Shown here one piece after another: positions 25,396 through 34,209 of a stretch of 64,000 nt of DNA. Source of the stretch: UBA935 sp031556725 (GTDB taxonomy: Bacteria > Bacillota > Clostridia > Lachnospirales > Lachnospiraceae); the NCBI GenBank assembly GCA_031556725.1, contig JAVBSL010000020.1, positions 1-64,000 of the forward strand, read 5' to 3'. How positions within the stretch are numbered: position 1 is the stretch's first letter; every line of letters starts with the position of its first letter. A program made the translations under genes and the position numbers. Under the pieces are notes generated by a model. That model had not been told where the DNA came from. It saw only the letters and a program-made list of their open reading frames with translations, and did no database searches.

Positions 25396-25408
25396 GTGCG
25401 GAGGTCAT

Positions 25409-27349
25409 ATGAACAAAAAAAAATTATTATTTTTTACATCAATATTAATGCTCAGTATCAGTCTGGTATCCGGTATTGGGATATGGCGGAACAGACAGCT
25501 TTATTTTGAAGAGCATATTGTCAGTATGACTAATATCAGGACAACGCTGGAATATTATTGCTATGACTGGCGTCGCATGGCTGAAGGCCTGATGCCGGCT
25601 GAAGAGTATGAGGGTTTTGTCATCCAGAGCCCGGAGACTTTTTATTACGTGACGAATAATGAAACCGGAGAAGTGTTCAGCAATCTGCCGGAGGGCAGCG
25701 ACCTTAAAACGTTTTCAGGAAAACCTGGGATTGTGCGGTATGTCTATCAGAATCCGCCCGACGAATATTGGGAGAGAATGCAGGAAAAAGCGGCGGAGAA
25801 CCAAAGCAGCAGTATTGCAGAAGCGTTCAGAGAAGAAATCGTGGAATCCGGGAGCCGGGAGGAAAAGTATACGGGTTCCATTCTGGTTGATATGGAAATT
25901 ATCGAAAATAAGCATCCCCTTGGCAGTATCGGAAATACGATAAAAATGTATGATAAACAGCGGCAGATTTTGCTGGGAGAGAGTATCCTTTTTGTGATTA
26001 CTTTGACCGGTGGCATCCTGCTGTTTGTTCTGGGCGGCAGAAAAGCCCTGACCGAAAAGCCGGAGTGGATTGACCGGATTAAGCTGGATGTGCAGATATG
26101 GGGGATAACAATAGCAACTGCAGCAATATTTTTTCTGTTGCCCGGATATATCCGCCGAGTGGTATCTTATGTCCTTCTGAAACAAAGGTTATTTGATTAT
26201 GGTTTTTTGGTCCTGGCGGTGTTTACTATGGCATCACTGGTAATTTTGCTGGCGGTCAGAGCGCATTATTACCGGAGGGATAAGCAGTTGTGGCTGCAGA
26301 ACTGGGAAAAACGTCTGACCAGATCATTTCCCATCGGAGTCACTGCATTTGTGTTACTGCTTTGCTGGTATGGGTTTATCATCATGAGTTACCGCAATAT
26401 TATCCTGCAAAATTATTATATGGGAAACGGGATCAACCTTGGTCTGATTTTGCTTCATATCGGAATTATCCTGTTATTTTCCCTGATTTTGCAAAAGATC
26501 AGTAACATCCGGCAGCAATATCAGCAGGAAATTATTGGCGGAGCGAACAAAATTGCCGATGGCCATCCGGAAACAGAAATCCCGGTGGCAGGCAGCGGTT
26601 ATCCGGCCAGGACAGCAGAGGCGATCAACCGAATCAGAACCGGCTATATCCGCTCGTTAGAGGAACAAAAGAAGAGCGAGCGCCTGAAATATGAACTGGT
26701 AACCAATATCTCTCATGATCTGCGGACTCCTTTGACATTGGTGCTCAATTATATCGGTCTGCTGAAAAGAAGAGAGCTGTCCGGGGAGGATCGACACTAC
26801 ATCAGCCAGGCTGAAAATCAAGCCCAAAAGATCCATCTACTGGTAGAGGATTTGTTTGAACTGTCCGGTCTGGAAAGCGGAAATATTGCAATGAAAGTAG
26901 AAGATACAGATATTTTATTGCTGTGGAAACAGATGCAGCAGGAATGTTTGGATCAGCTTGCAAAGAGGAAGCTGGAACTGATAATTGAATGCTCCACAGA
27001 CAAGCTTATCCTGCCTTGTGACAGTGCTAAAATATGGCGGGTATTTGATAATCTGCTGCAAAATGCCATGAAATATTCCCTGGAAAATACCCGCATTTAT
27101 GTCTGCCTGCTGGAAACAAAGGCCGGTGATGAGATACAGGTACAGGTAAAGAATATCACTCCTGAGCGAATCACCTTTGCCCCGGAGGAACTGTTTTTAC
27201 GCTTTAAACGGGGAAATGAGGCAAGGGATACCGAAGGCTCAGGCCTGGGGCTGGCCATTGCAAAAAGCATTGTGATGCTTCATGGCGGCAGCATCCGAAT
27301 CGAAACGGAAGGTGACATGTTTAAGGTTTTAATGTCTTTTGTTAAATAG
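25409..27349 (+). CDS. Multi-membrane-span sensor histidine kinase
   Basis: 646 residues. One N-terminal helix (5-25), an extracellular domain of about 160 residues (30-190), then five or so helices (192-365), a short linker, DHp domain with H436 in NISHDLRTPL, and an ATPase domain with DNLLQNAMKY and GSGLGLAIAKS. The large outer domain is well placed to feel a ligand, perhaps together with the binding protein encoded next. Partner of the regulator at 24706. The mixed layout (outer sensor plus a polytopic block) is like kinases that associate with transporters. Confidence 0.9.
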   Translation: MNKKKLLFFTSILMLSISLVSGIGIWRNRQLYFEEHIVSMTNIRTTLEYYCYDWRRMAEGLMPAEEYEGFVIQSPETFYYVTNNETGEVFSNLPEGSDLKTFSGKPGIVRYVYQNPPDEYWERMQEKAAENQSSSIAEAFREEIVESGSREEKYTGSILVDMEIIENKHPLGSIGNTIKMYDKQRQILLGESILFVITLTGGILLFVLGGRKALTEKPEWIDRIKLDVQIWGITIATAAIFFLLPGYIRRVVSYVLLKQRLFDYGFLVLAVFTMASLVILLAVRAHYYRRDKQLWLQNWEKRLTRSFPIGVTAFVLLLCWYGFIIMSYRNIILQNYYMGNGINLGLILLHIGIILLFSLILQKISNIRQQYQQEIIGGANKIADGHPETEIPVAGSGYPARTAEAINRIRTGYIRSLEEQKKSERLKYELVTNISHDLRTPLTLVLNYIGLLKRRELSGEDRHYISQAENQAQKIHLLVEDLFELSGLESGNIAMKVEDTDILLLWKQMQQECLDQLAKRKLELIIECSTDKLILPCDSAKIWRVFDNLLQNAMKYSLENTRIYVCLLETKAGDEIQVQVKNITPERITFAPEELFLRFKRGNEARDTEGSGLGLAIAKSIVMLHGGSIRIETEGDMFKVLMSFVK

Positions 27350-27353
27350 CACG

Positions 27354-27407
27354 TATTAGCATCCTATAAATTTCCTAAGATTTTTTGTGGTTTTCTTCTT
27401 ATATAAT
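27354..27407 (+). promoter_or_regulatory. Promoter of the solute-binding protein operon with phased repeats
   Basis: Related boxes TATTAG (27354), TATAAA (27365) and TAAGAT (27376), 11 bp apart, precede TATAAT at 27402-27407. TTTCCTAAGA here matches TTCCTAAGAA before the regulator gene. They sit about one helical turn further from the -10 box than in the other promoter. Confidence 0.5.
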
Positions 27408-27447
27408 TTGTTTAAAGATATGAAACAAGTGTAAGGAGAAAAATTCA

Positions 27448-28875
27448 ATGAAAAAAAAGATTAGTTTTTTGCTTTTATTATCATTACTGTTAGCCGGCTG
27501 CACAGGGGAACAGCCGGTGGACATGCAACTGACAGGAGAACCGATTAACCTGGTGCAGGAGGAAGCCGGGGATATAACCGGAGAAAATGCCGTCCCGGAA
27601 CGGATTTATACTCCGCCGGAGATGAAAGGCGAAATCACCATATCCATAATGGATGAAATGCCGGTTTTAGAACAGGCCGCACAAATTTTTATGGAGAAAT
27701 ATCCGGAGGTGACGATAACCATTAACCAATTCCGGGAACTGGAGATCATTCAACTGGAAGGCGGTGCGGTAATGGCGGCAGAACCTTCCGGAGAAAAGTC
27801 CGGAAATAACTATTTAAGTCAATTAAATACCCGTATCATGACCGGTAATGCGGAGGACATTATAATGACCGGCAGCCGAATACCGGTTCAGAAATACATC
27901 CAAATGGGAGCATTGGAGGATTTATCCTTCTATATGGAAAATGCTCCGGAAATCAACGAAGATGCTTATTATATGAACCTTTTTGAAGCAGTAAAAAGGT
28001 CAGACGGCCATATGTATGAGCTGCCGCTGATGACAGGGGTGCGGGTGATGGCATTTCATCAGGCTCTGGCCGATGACTGTGGGGAGTATCTGCCGGAGGA
28101 TATGACGAAGATAAGTTACGAGGATGCCATGAACTATGCTTTGAAGTTAATGACAAATACCAGTCGGAAAAATACATATCTGGCCATTTCCGACGGGAAA
28201 GGGGTGGTTATGGGAATCTTAAACGACCGCTGGCAGGAATTTGTCAATGAAAAAACCGGGGAAGTTCATTTCGATACAGAGGAATATATCCATTTATTGG
28301 AGCTTGCCCGGGATATGGAGGAGAAGGGATGCTTTGATATTGCAGGCCTGGACTTCTACAATATGGAATATTACTTTGCCATGACTGAGGATTATGACGT
28401 ACAGGCTGCTTACTATCATCTGTTAAACAGTGTGGACAGTCAAAGCTATTACCATGTGATGCCGCTATCCGACAAGGAAGGTAATGTGGCTCTTTCGGGT
28501 TATATGCAGTTCGGTATCAATGCGGCTTCGCCCAATAAGGATCTGGCCTGGGAATTTTTGCGCTATATGCTTTCCGATGAAGTGCAGACCCTGCCGTCTT
28601 TTTACGGACTGGCAGTTAGTAAGAACGGTTTTGATACCTATATAAAACGCCAGTATGACATGTATAATGCCGGTAATAGTGCCGGCATGGACTTTAATGA
28701 ATACAGGAATCTGATTGAAAGCTGGCTATTACAGATTAATAGTTATAATCCCGGCAGAACGGATATGATAAATATTATATATGAGGAAAACCGGGCTTTC
28801 TTTGACGGAAAGAAAACTGCCGCCGAAACTGCCGGGCTGGTCCAGGCCAAAATGGATCAATACTTAAATGAGTAG
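27448..28875 (+). CDS. Extracellular solute-binding lipoprotein of a sugar-type ABC transporter
   Basis: 475 residues, signal peptide with lipobox LAGC (C18), linker, then a family 1 solute-binding fold: ITISIMDEMPVLEQAAQIFMEK at the start of the domain (motif given in part: EKYPEVTI), and SNKDLAWEFLRYML-like helix (ASPNKDLAWEFLRYM) near the C-terminus. Family members bind oligosaccharides or other small molecules outside the cell and deliver them to MalFG-type permeases, which follow here with an 8-bp overlap. Ligand unknown. Controlled probably by the upstream two-component system. Confidence 0.9.
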   Translation: MKKKISFLLLLSLLLAGCTGEQPVDMQLTGEPINLVQEEAGDITGENAVPERIYTPPEMKGEITISIMDEMPVLEQAAQIFMEKYPEVTITINQFRELEIIQLEGGAVMAAEPSGEKSGNNYLSQLNTRIMTGNAEDIIMTGSRIPVQKYIQMGALEDLSFYMENAPEINEDAYYMNLFEAVKRSDGHMYELPLMTGVRVMAFHQALADDCGEYLPEDMTKISYEDAMNYALKLMTNTSRKNTYLAISDGKGVVMGILNDRWQEFVNEKTGEVHFDTEEYIHLLELARDMEEKGCFDIAGLDFYNMEYYFAMTEDYDVQAAYYHLLNSVDSQSYYHVMPLSDKEGNVALSGYMQFGINAASPNKDLAWEFLRYMLSDEVQTLPSFYGLAVSKNGFDTYIKRQYDMYNAGNSAGMDFNEYRNLIESWLLQINSYNPGRTDMINIIYEENRAFFDGKKTAAETAGLVQAKMDQYLNE

Positions 28876-29722
28876 GAAGAATTGGATACCGGCGGCTATG
28901 CTGGCCGTCAGTGTGATTGGGTTTAGCATCTTTTATCTGCTGCCATTTCTGCTGTCCTTTGCCTACGTGATGATCGACAACCCCATCCATGCCCGGTTTG
29001 TGGGATGGGGTAATTTTAAAGAATTGTTTCAAAATAAATATTTTCTGCTGGGATTAAAGAATACCCTGCAGTTTATGCTGCTAAGCATTCCGTTAAATAT
29101 GCTGCTGTCCTTATTATTGGCACTTACCCTGCATCGGGATGGGAGACGGCAGAAATATATGGTTCCGGTTTTTTTGATTCCGCTGGTTATTCCCTCGGCA
29201 ACTACCGCTTTTTTCTGGGAAAAGCTTTTTCATGAATACGGACCTGTTAATCAGTTTTTACATCATTTTCAGTTGAGCGGCGGTAACTGGTATCAAAGCG
29301 AATACGGAATGGCGATTATGCTGCTTATCTTTCTTTGGAAAAACATCGGTTATAATATGCTGCTTTTTTTAAGCGGTCTTCATAATATTCCCGAGGAGTA
29401 TTACGAGTTTGCCATTCTGGAGGGAGCCGGGCGGTGGCAGCGGTTTGGGTGGATCACCCGAGTGTATTTGCAGCCCACGCTGCTGCTGGTATTTATCATG
29501 ACTTTTGTCAATTCATTTAAAGTTTTTAAAGAAATATATCTGATCACCGGGGAGACTCCCCATGAAAGCCTGTACATATTGCAGCACTATATGAATAATA
29601 TGTTTCTGGGCCTGAACTACTCCAAGTTAACGGCGGCATCTTACGTAGTCACGACGGCAGTGGTAGTCATTGTCGCCGTAGTATTTCACCTGGAGCGTCG
29701 TCTCTTGCGGGAATTTCAATAA
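28868..29722 (+). CDS. ABC transporter permease, MalF/UgpA-type
   Basis: 284 residues with six membrane helices. The cytoplasmic EAA loop reads EFAILEGAGRWQRF (about 178-191), the contact for an ATPase. Overlaps the binding protein gene by 8 bp and is followed by the second permease after 9 bp. No ATPase gene is in the cluster; Bacillota commonly share one MsmX-like ATPase among such systems. Confidence 0.93.
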   Translation: MSRKNWIPAAMLAVSVIGFSIFYLLPFLLSFAYVMIDNPIHARFVGWGNFKELFQNKYFLLGLKNTLQFMLLSIPLNMLLSLLLALTLHRDGRRQKYMVPVFLIPLVIPSATTAFFWEKLFHEYGPVNQFLHHFQLSGGNWYQSEYGMAIMLLIFLWKNIGYNMLLFLSGLHNIPEEYYEFAILEGAGRWQRFGWITRVYLQPTLLLVFIMTFVNSFKVFKEIYLITGETPHESLYILQHYMNNMFLGLNYSKLTAASYVVTTAVVVIVAVVFHLERRLLREFQ

Positions 29723-29731
29723 GGAGCTGGG

Positions 29732-30589
29732 ATGAGAGTGATTATAAAAAGAAGCCAATCGGTAATTCTTACTTTGCTGGCATTGGTATATATTTATCCA
29801 TTGATTCTGACGTTTACCAATTCCCTGATGAGTGCCGGAGAAATAACGAAGCATTACAGTACCGAGGGGGATTTGTTTACCCCCGGGCCAAGGTATATTG
29901 AGATGCATCTGATTCCGGATCAGGTGACGCTGTCCCAATACCGGCAGGCTTTGATCGAAGGTCCGCTGTATCTTAAGATGTTTTGGAACTCCGTGAAGAT
30001 AACCCTTCCGGTGGTGTTGGGGCAGGCAATCGTATCGGCCATGGCGGCTTATGCTTTTACCGTTCTGCATTTTAAGGGCAAAGAGGCCTTGTTTTTTCTA
30101 TACATGATTGTCATGCTGCTGCCGCTGCAGGTAACGCTGGTGCCTAATTTTATGATGGCGGACTGGCTCCATATTTCAGACAGTTATCTGGCCATTATCT
30201 TACCCGGTATCTTTAGCCCCTTCGGCGTGTTCCTGACGAGACAGTACCTGAAAATGCTGCCCCAGTCTTATCTGGAAGCCGCCGGTATGGATGGTGCCGG
30301 ACATATCCGGATATTACTTCATATTGTCCTGCCCATGACCAAACCGGCGGTTACCTGTGTGGCGCTTTTGACTTTCGTGGATTACTGGAATCTGGTGGAA
30401 CAGGCAGTGGTCTTTATCAGAGACAGCAAAACCCGGCCGCTGTCAATTTTTTTGGCAGGCATTAATCAGCAGCAGATGGGGGTATCCTTTGCGGCCGCCT
30501 GCTTCTATGTATGTCCGGTACTGATCTGCCTGTATTACGGACAGGATTATCTGAAGGAAGGCATCAATTTATCCGGAATCAAGGGATAG
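29732..30589 (+). CDS. ABC transporter permease, MalG/UgpE-type
   Basis: 285 residues, six helices, EAA loop EAAGMDGAGHIRILL (about 189-203). Forms the heteromeric channel with the preceding permease. The region between helix 1 and 2 is longer than usual and includes a charged outer loop (GEITKHYSTEGD), common in MalG proteins. Start has AGGAG before it. Followed after 17 bp by an HlyD-like gene. Confidence 0.93.
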   Translation: MRVIIKRSQSVILTLLALVYIYPLILTFTNSLMSAGEITKHYSTEGDLFTPGPRYIEMHLIPDQVTLSQYRQALIEGPLYLKMFWNSVKITLPVVLGQAIVSAMAAYAFTVLHFKGKEALFFLYMIVMLLPLQVTLVPNFMMADWLHISDSYLAIILPGIFSPFGVFLTRQYLKMLPQSYLEAAGMDGAGHIRILLHIVLPMTKPAVTCVALLTFVDYWNLVEQAVVFIRDSKTRPLSIFLAGINQQQMGVSFAAACFYVCPVLICLYYGQDYLKEGINLSGIKG

Positions 30590-30606
30590 GAAGGGATAAT
30601 AACGAA

Positions 30607-32022
30607 ATGTTAAAGAACAGAATATTTAAAAATCATTTTATCCTGGCGATGGTCTGTTTTCTGGTGCTTGCAGCGGGACTTACCTTTTTCTCCAAAACAA
30701 TTTATTACTCCAGACTGCCCAAGGTCACAGTGGCGGAACCGGCCGGCGGAAAACTGAAAAATACCGTAGAAGGCAGCGGGTTAGTTACCTATCGGTATAC
30801 CGAACCCTGTTATGCCAGACAGGAAGGATATTGCAAGGCGGTTTATGTAGAGGAAGGCGAGGCGGTTACGGCCGGTCATCTGATGATGGAACTGGAGATC
30901 GACGAGGTGACAGTGGCGGCTTTGGAACTGGAACAGCAGCAGAAGGAACAGGAAATGAAGCTGCTTCAGTTAGAGCTGCAAAAAGAAGGAAAGGTAAGTC
31001 CCCAGACCGGCTCCGGACTGAGCCGGGAAATTGCCCGGGCAGAAGCAGAATTGCAGGAACTAAATAATACCAAAGCAGCTTTGGCGGCAGGTACATATAC
31101 TTCTTCCCAGTTGGAGGACTGTAAGTGGAGCATTACTTATGGGAAAATGGTTCATGAGGATGCGCTAAACCGATTGGAAGCCGGAACCGGAACCCAGACA
31201 GAAGTAAACGCAGCAATTGACCAGTTATATAAAGCCCAAAATCAATATAATCTTTATCTGGAAACCGTAACCAAAGAAAATAACGCAGCAATAAAAGATA
31301 AAGAAACGGAACTGGCGGCATTACAGCAGGAGAGTACCGGCACCGGAGCCGATTCCGAATATGTAAAGACCAAACTACAGTTACAAATGGAAAAGGCAAA
31401 AAAGGAACTGACCAATATCAAAGCCAGTCTGGAAGCGGCTACTAATCCCCAGCTGAGGGCACAAGCGGAAGGGATCATCGCTGGGATAAATATCCGGCCG
31501 GGCAGTTATGTGGAGAAAAGCACCCTGCTCTATGAGCTGGCTGCCGACGATCGGTCCTATCAGGTCATGATCCCGGTTCCGGCGGAGAAAATCCAATATG
31601 TGATTCCGGGTAATGAAGTTCTGGCAGAGATTGCCGGAACCGGTACGGTAAAGGGAACCATCCGGGAAATCGCCCCCTGGGGAGCAGACGGGAAACAATA
31701 CCAGGCTACGATCCTACTTAATGAAACAGAGGGGAATCCGGTGGGCAAACAGGCCTTGCTGACCATCGATCATACCAGCAAAGAGTATTCCGCCATTATT
31801 CCCAAAGCAGCGTTAAAAAAAGACACAAACGGGTATTATGTAATGGCCGTCAAACAAACCGAGACGATTCTGGGTACCGGCTATGTTGTCCAACGGGTTG
31901 GAGTTGATTTGCTGGGCAGTGATGATGAGCTCTGTGCGATCAGCGGCATGGTCTATCTGGAACCGGTCTTAGTGACCAGCAGCAAAGCAGTGGCAAATGG
32001 ACAGCAGGTAAGAATCATGTAA
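30607..32022 (+). CDS. HlyD/MFP-type membrane fusion protein
   Basis: 471 residues from the start at 30607 (AAGGGATAATAACGAA spacing). One N-terminal helix (12-32), first half of a lipoyl/barrel-sandwich motif (about 65-100), a long coiled-coil hairpin (105-285, rich in E/Q/A/K), the second lipoyl half (EGIIAGINIRPGSYVEKS) and a beta-barrel domain (320-400). In exporters such adaptors join an ABC or other pump to the outside. None is adjacent; it closes an uptake-type operon. Possible roles: adaptor for the kinase/transporter complex, or orphan partner of a MacB/FtsX-type exporter elsewhere. Confidence 0.88.
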   Translation: MLKNRIFKNHFILAMVCFLVLAAGLTFFSKTIYYSRLPKVTVAEPAGGKLKNTVEGSGLVTYRYTEPCYARQEGYCKAVYVEEGEAVTAGHLMMELEIDEVTVAALELEQQQKEQEMKLLQLELQKEGKVSPQTGSGLSREIARAEAELQELNNTKAALAAGTYTSSQLEDCKWSITYGKMVHEDALNRLEAGTGTQTEVNAAIDQLYKAQNQYNLYLETVTKENNAAIKDKETELAALQQESTGTGADSEYVKTKLQLQMEKAKKELTNIKASLEAATNPQLRAQAEGIIAGINIRPGSYVEKSTLLYELAADDRSYQVMIPVPAEKIQYVIPGNEVLAEIAGTGTVKGTIREIAPWGADGKQYQATILLNETEGNPVGKQALLTIDHTSKEYSAIIPKAALKKDTNGYYVMAVKQTETILGTGYVVQRVGVDLLGSDDELCAISGMVYLEPVLVTSSKAVANGQQVRIM

Positions 32023-32088
32023 CTTAACAGCTTTTGACCATATTCAAAAAAACGATGTGTCCGTCTACAGCTGATTATAATAAATAAG

Positions 32089-32131
32089 TAAGTCGCATAT
32101 ACTTGACATTAAGTCGCATCTGTGTTATCTT
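32089..32131 (+). promoter_or_regulatory. Promoter with two TAAGTCGCAT direct repeats
   Basis: TAAGTCGCAT at 32089-32098 and 32110-32119, 21 bp apart (two helical turns). Between and around them: TTGACA (32103-32108), 17-bp spacer, TATCTT (32126-32131). The second repeat fills the spacer, so a bound protein would control access of RNA polymerase. Confidence 0.7.
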
Positions 32132-32163
32132 CCCTTAAGGAGTAAAAAAGGAGATAACTAAAA

Positions 32164-33411
32164 ATGAAAATGAAAAAAAATCAATTTAAAACAGTAATTC
32201 TACTTGCAATGGTGGTTGGATTTACATACCTTTGTGGGTGTGGACAAACCAAGGACGAGCTGCTAAATAAAGAGGCTTTTATTACGGATATTACAAAGTT
32301 GTCCGTTGATGAAAATATCCAGATTGTGGGGTTAGGTGAAGCAAGTCATGGAACAAGTGAATTTCAGCAATTAAAAGGTGACGTATTCAAGGCTTTGGTC
32401 ACAAACAACCAGTGTCGTGTATTTGCTATCGAGGGTGATTTTGGCGGCTGTGCAAAAGTTGACGAATATATACATGGTGGTGAAGGAACCGTACAGGAGG
32501 CCGTTGCTCAAATAGGTTTTAGGATTTATCGGACACAGGAAATGGCAGATATTATCCAATGGATGCGTACTTACAATGAAACCGCACCTAGTGGTAAAGA
32601 CTTAATATTTTATGGCTTTGATTCACAACGGTACGACAACAATAAAGAGCTTTTATTGGAGTACCTGACAGCAAATATGCCCGCCCTTACCCAAACTTAT
32701 GAAGCCAAATTGCTATTATTAACAGACGAAGATATGTATTCACTGGATAAATCGACTCTTATACAGGCAGAAAATGATATTTCAGCGCTTATGCTTGATA
32801 TGGAAGCACAAAAGCCCGCCAATCCGAACGCAACCCAACAACATGAATATGAACTGGCTCTGGAATATGCACAATGTATTTTGGAAAATACCCAGCTTCG
32901 AGGTGAGAGTACCGGCTATAATAAAATGCGGGACGCATTTATGGCAAAAAAGGTTGAATGGATTGCCCAACACGAGGATGGTTTAATCTATATTAATGGA
33001 CATAACGGACACATCGGCAAGCAATCCGTTTCCGGTTATACTTGTCTGGGACAGTTACTTGACGAAAAGTTCGGAGAGGCATATTTTACTATCGGAACAG
33101 AAGCGGAAAATACACAGTTTAATGCTCTTGATGGTGATAATTATAAAAAGTTTAATGTGATAAACAAAAATATCTTTACTACCCAGTTAAACGGAATGGA
33201 AGAAAACATTTATTATCTTGATTTTGCAAAGGTTTCTCAAGACGAAAGCTGGCAGGAGGCTTTGGGTAAGGAGCAACGAATGACGGCGTTGAACGTAGAC
33301 TTCTCAAATATGAAGAGATTTGTTAAGTTATTCTACACCCTTACCGTTACACCATCCAAAGCCTACGATGGAATAATTGTGTTAAAAAATACCGAGCCGA
33401 CCCACTTGTAA
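32164..33411 (+). CDS. Erythromycin-esterase-family lipoprotein
   Basis: 415 residues. Signal peptide with lipobox LCGC (C26). The catalytic motif of the family is present: E59 and H62 in GLGEASHG, then a second pair H280 and H283 in INGHNGHIG, spaced as in EreB, plus the AIEGDFGG strand. Known EreA/EreB enzymes open macrolide rings; many relatives act on unknown esters or lactones. Unlike classical Ere enzymes this one is exported and lipid-anchored. Next to it are a TetR regulator and a broken ABC exporter, a setting that suggests a drug or toxic-lactone response. Macrolide activity is not shown by sequence alone. Confidence 0.88.
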   Translation: MKMKKNQFKTVILLAMVVGFTYLCGCGQTKDELLNKEAFITDITKLSVDENIQIVGLGEASHGTSEFQQLKGDVFKALVTNNQCRVFAIEGDFGGCAKVDEYIHGGEGTVQEAVAQIGFRIYRTQEMADIIQWMRTYNETAPSGKDLIFYGFDSQRYDNNKELLLEYLTANMPALTQTYEAKLLLLTDEDMYSLDKSTLIQAENDISALMLDMEAQKPANPNATQQHEYELALEYAQCILENTQLRGESTGYNKMRDAFMAKKVEWIAQHEDGLIYINGHNGHIGKQSVSGYTCLGQLLDEKFGEAYFTIGTEAENTQFNALDGDNYKKFNVINKNIFTTQLNGMEENIYYLDFAKVSQDESWQEALGKEQRMTALNVDFSNMKRFVKLFYTLTVTPSKAYDGIIVLKNTEPTHL

Positions 33412-33417
33412 CTACCC

Positions 33418-33467
33418 TTGACAAAAGAGACAATGACTGGTATATTAATCATACATACACGATGTAT
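33418..33467 (+). promoter_or_regulatory. TetR gene promoter and operator
   Basis: TTGACA (33418-33423), 17-bp spacer, TATATT (33441-33446), then the operator ATACAT-N5-ATGTAT (33451-33467) at the expected transcription start. The same operator lies before the ABC exporter gene (34181). The repressor therefore should block its own gene and the exporter. Confidence 0.8.
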
Positions 33468-33486
33468 GAAAAAGGAGGCGGATAAA

Positions 33487-34143
33487 TTGCCTAGAAATAA
33501 ATATCCCGAAGAAACTGTACAGATAATTTTTGATGCCGCATTAAAGCAGTTTATTGAAAAAGGCTATGAAAATACCAGCATACTTGACATTGTGGGCGAT
33601 ATGAAAGGACTGACAAGAGGAGCTTTTTATCATCATTTTAAATCGAAAGAGGAAGTTTTTATTGCGCTGACCGATAAATTATTCAATGATATAGAACCTT
33701 TTGAAAAAGTAAAAAGCCGTACTGACTTAAATGGTTTAGAAAAATTACAACTGGTCATACAAATATTTAATGAGAACGAAGAGTATATTGCCCTGCAACT
33801 TCAGATTCTTCCATTGCTGGAAAACAGCCCGACCGCCCTGAAGCTTTATATAGAAGAACAGGTAATTATGGCACCGAGATTTGCTGAACTTATCGAGGAG
33901 GGCATAAATGATGGCTCAATTAAAGCAAAGTATTCGAAATTTACAGCGGAATTGTTTCTGCTGATTTGTAACATTTGGATGATGCCGACAATATATCCTC
34001 AGGGCGATGAGGAAGAAGCGTGGCAAAGATTTGGGGTGGCAAAGGATATATTAGAATTTTTGGGGTTACCGGTTCTTAATAAAGAGCTAACTGCTCATGT
34101 CGGGATGAATGAACAAGGTGCTATTGTTAAAATCAATAATTAA
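33487..34143 (+). CDS. TetR-family transcriptional repressor
   Basis: 218 residues from a TTG start at 33487, chosen because GGAGG (33474-33478) lies 8 bases upstream and the earlier ATGs fall in the promoter or operator. The HTH is at 15-50 (TSILDIVGDMKGLTRGAFYHHF), given here as TSILDIVGDM and TRGAFYHHF; the rest is a helical ligand domain. FYHHFKSKEE is a classic TetR helix 3. It probably represses itself and the ABC gene through ATACAT-N5-ATGTAT. The effector is unknown; drugs are typical. Confidence 0.92.
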   Translation: MPRNKYPEETVQIIFDAALKQFIEKGYENTSILDIVGDMKGLTRGAFYHHFKSKEEVFIALTDKLFNDIEPFEKVKSRTDLNGLEKLQLVIQIFNENEEYIALQLQILPLLENSPTALKLYIEEQVIMAPRFAELIEEGINDGSIKAKYSKFTAELFLLICNIWMMPTIYPQGDEEEAWQRFGVAKDILEFLGLPVLNKELTAHVGMNEQGAIVKINN

Positions 34144-34164
34144 AACTACCGCATAGGTAGTTTT
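34142..34164 (+). terminator. Terminator after the TetR gene
   Basis: Nine-bp stem AAAACTACC / GGTAGTTTT with a 5-base loop, starting in the stop codon. The T run is short, so it may be leaky. Confidence 0.65.
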
Positions 34165-34180
34165 ATTATTAAATAAATAC

Positions 34181-34197
34181 ATACATACAGAATGTAT
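34181..34197 (+). promoter_or_regulatory. Second TetR operator, before the ABC exporter
   Basis: ATACAT-ACAGA-ATGTAT, identical half-sites and spacing to 33451-33467, ending just before the RBS AAGGAGGG of the ABC gene. Confidence 0.75.
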
Positions 34198-34209
34198 AAG
34201 GAGGGAAAT

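Noticed and set aside
25715..26185. 156-codon minus-strand frame inside the sensor kinase
   Set aside because: Shadow of the kinase gene; no motif or start signal.
33418..33486. Upstream start for the TetR gene
   Set aside because: This stretch contains the -35, -10 and operator; the TTG at 33487 has a well placed GGAGG.
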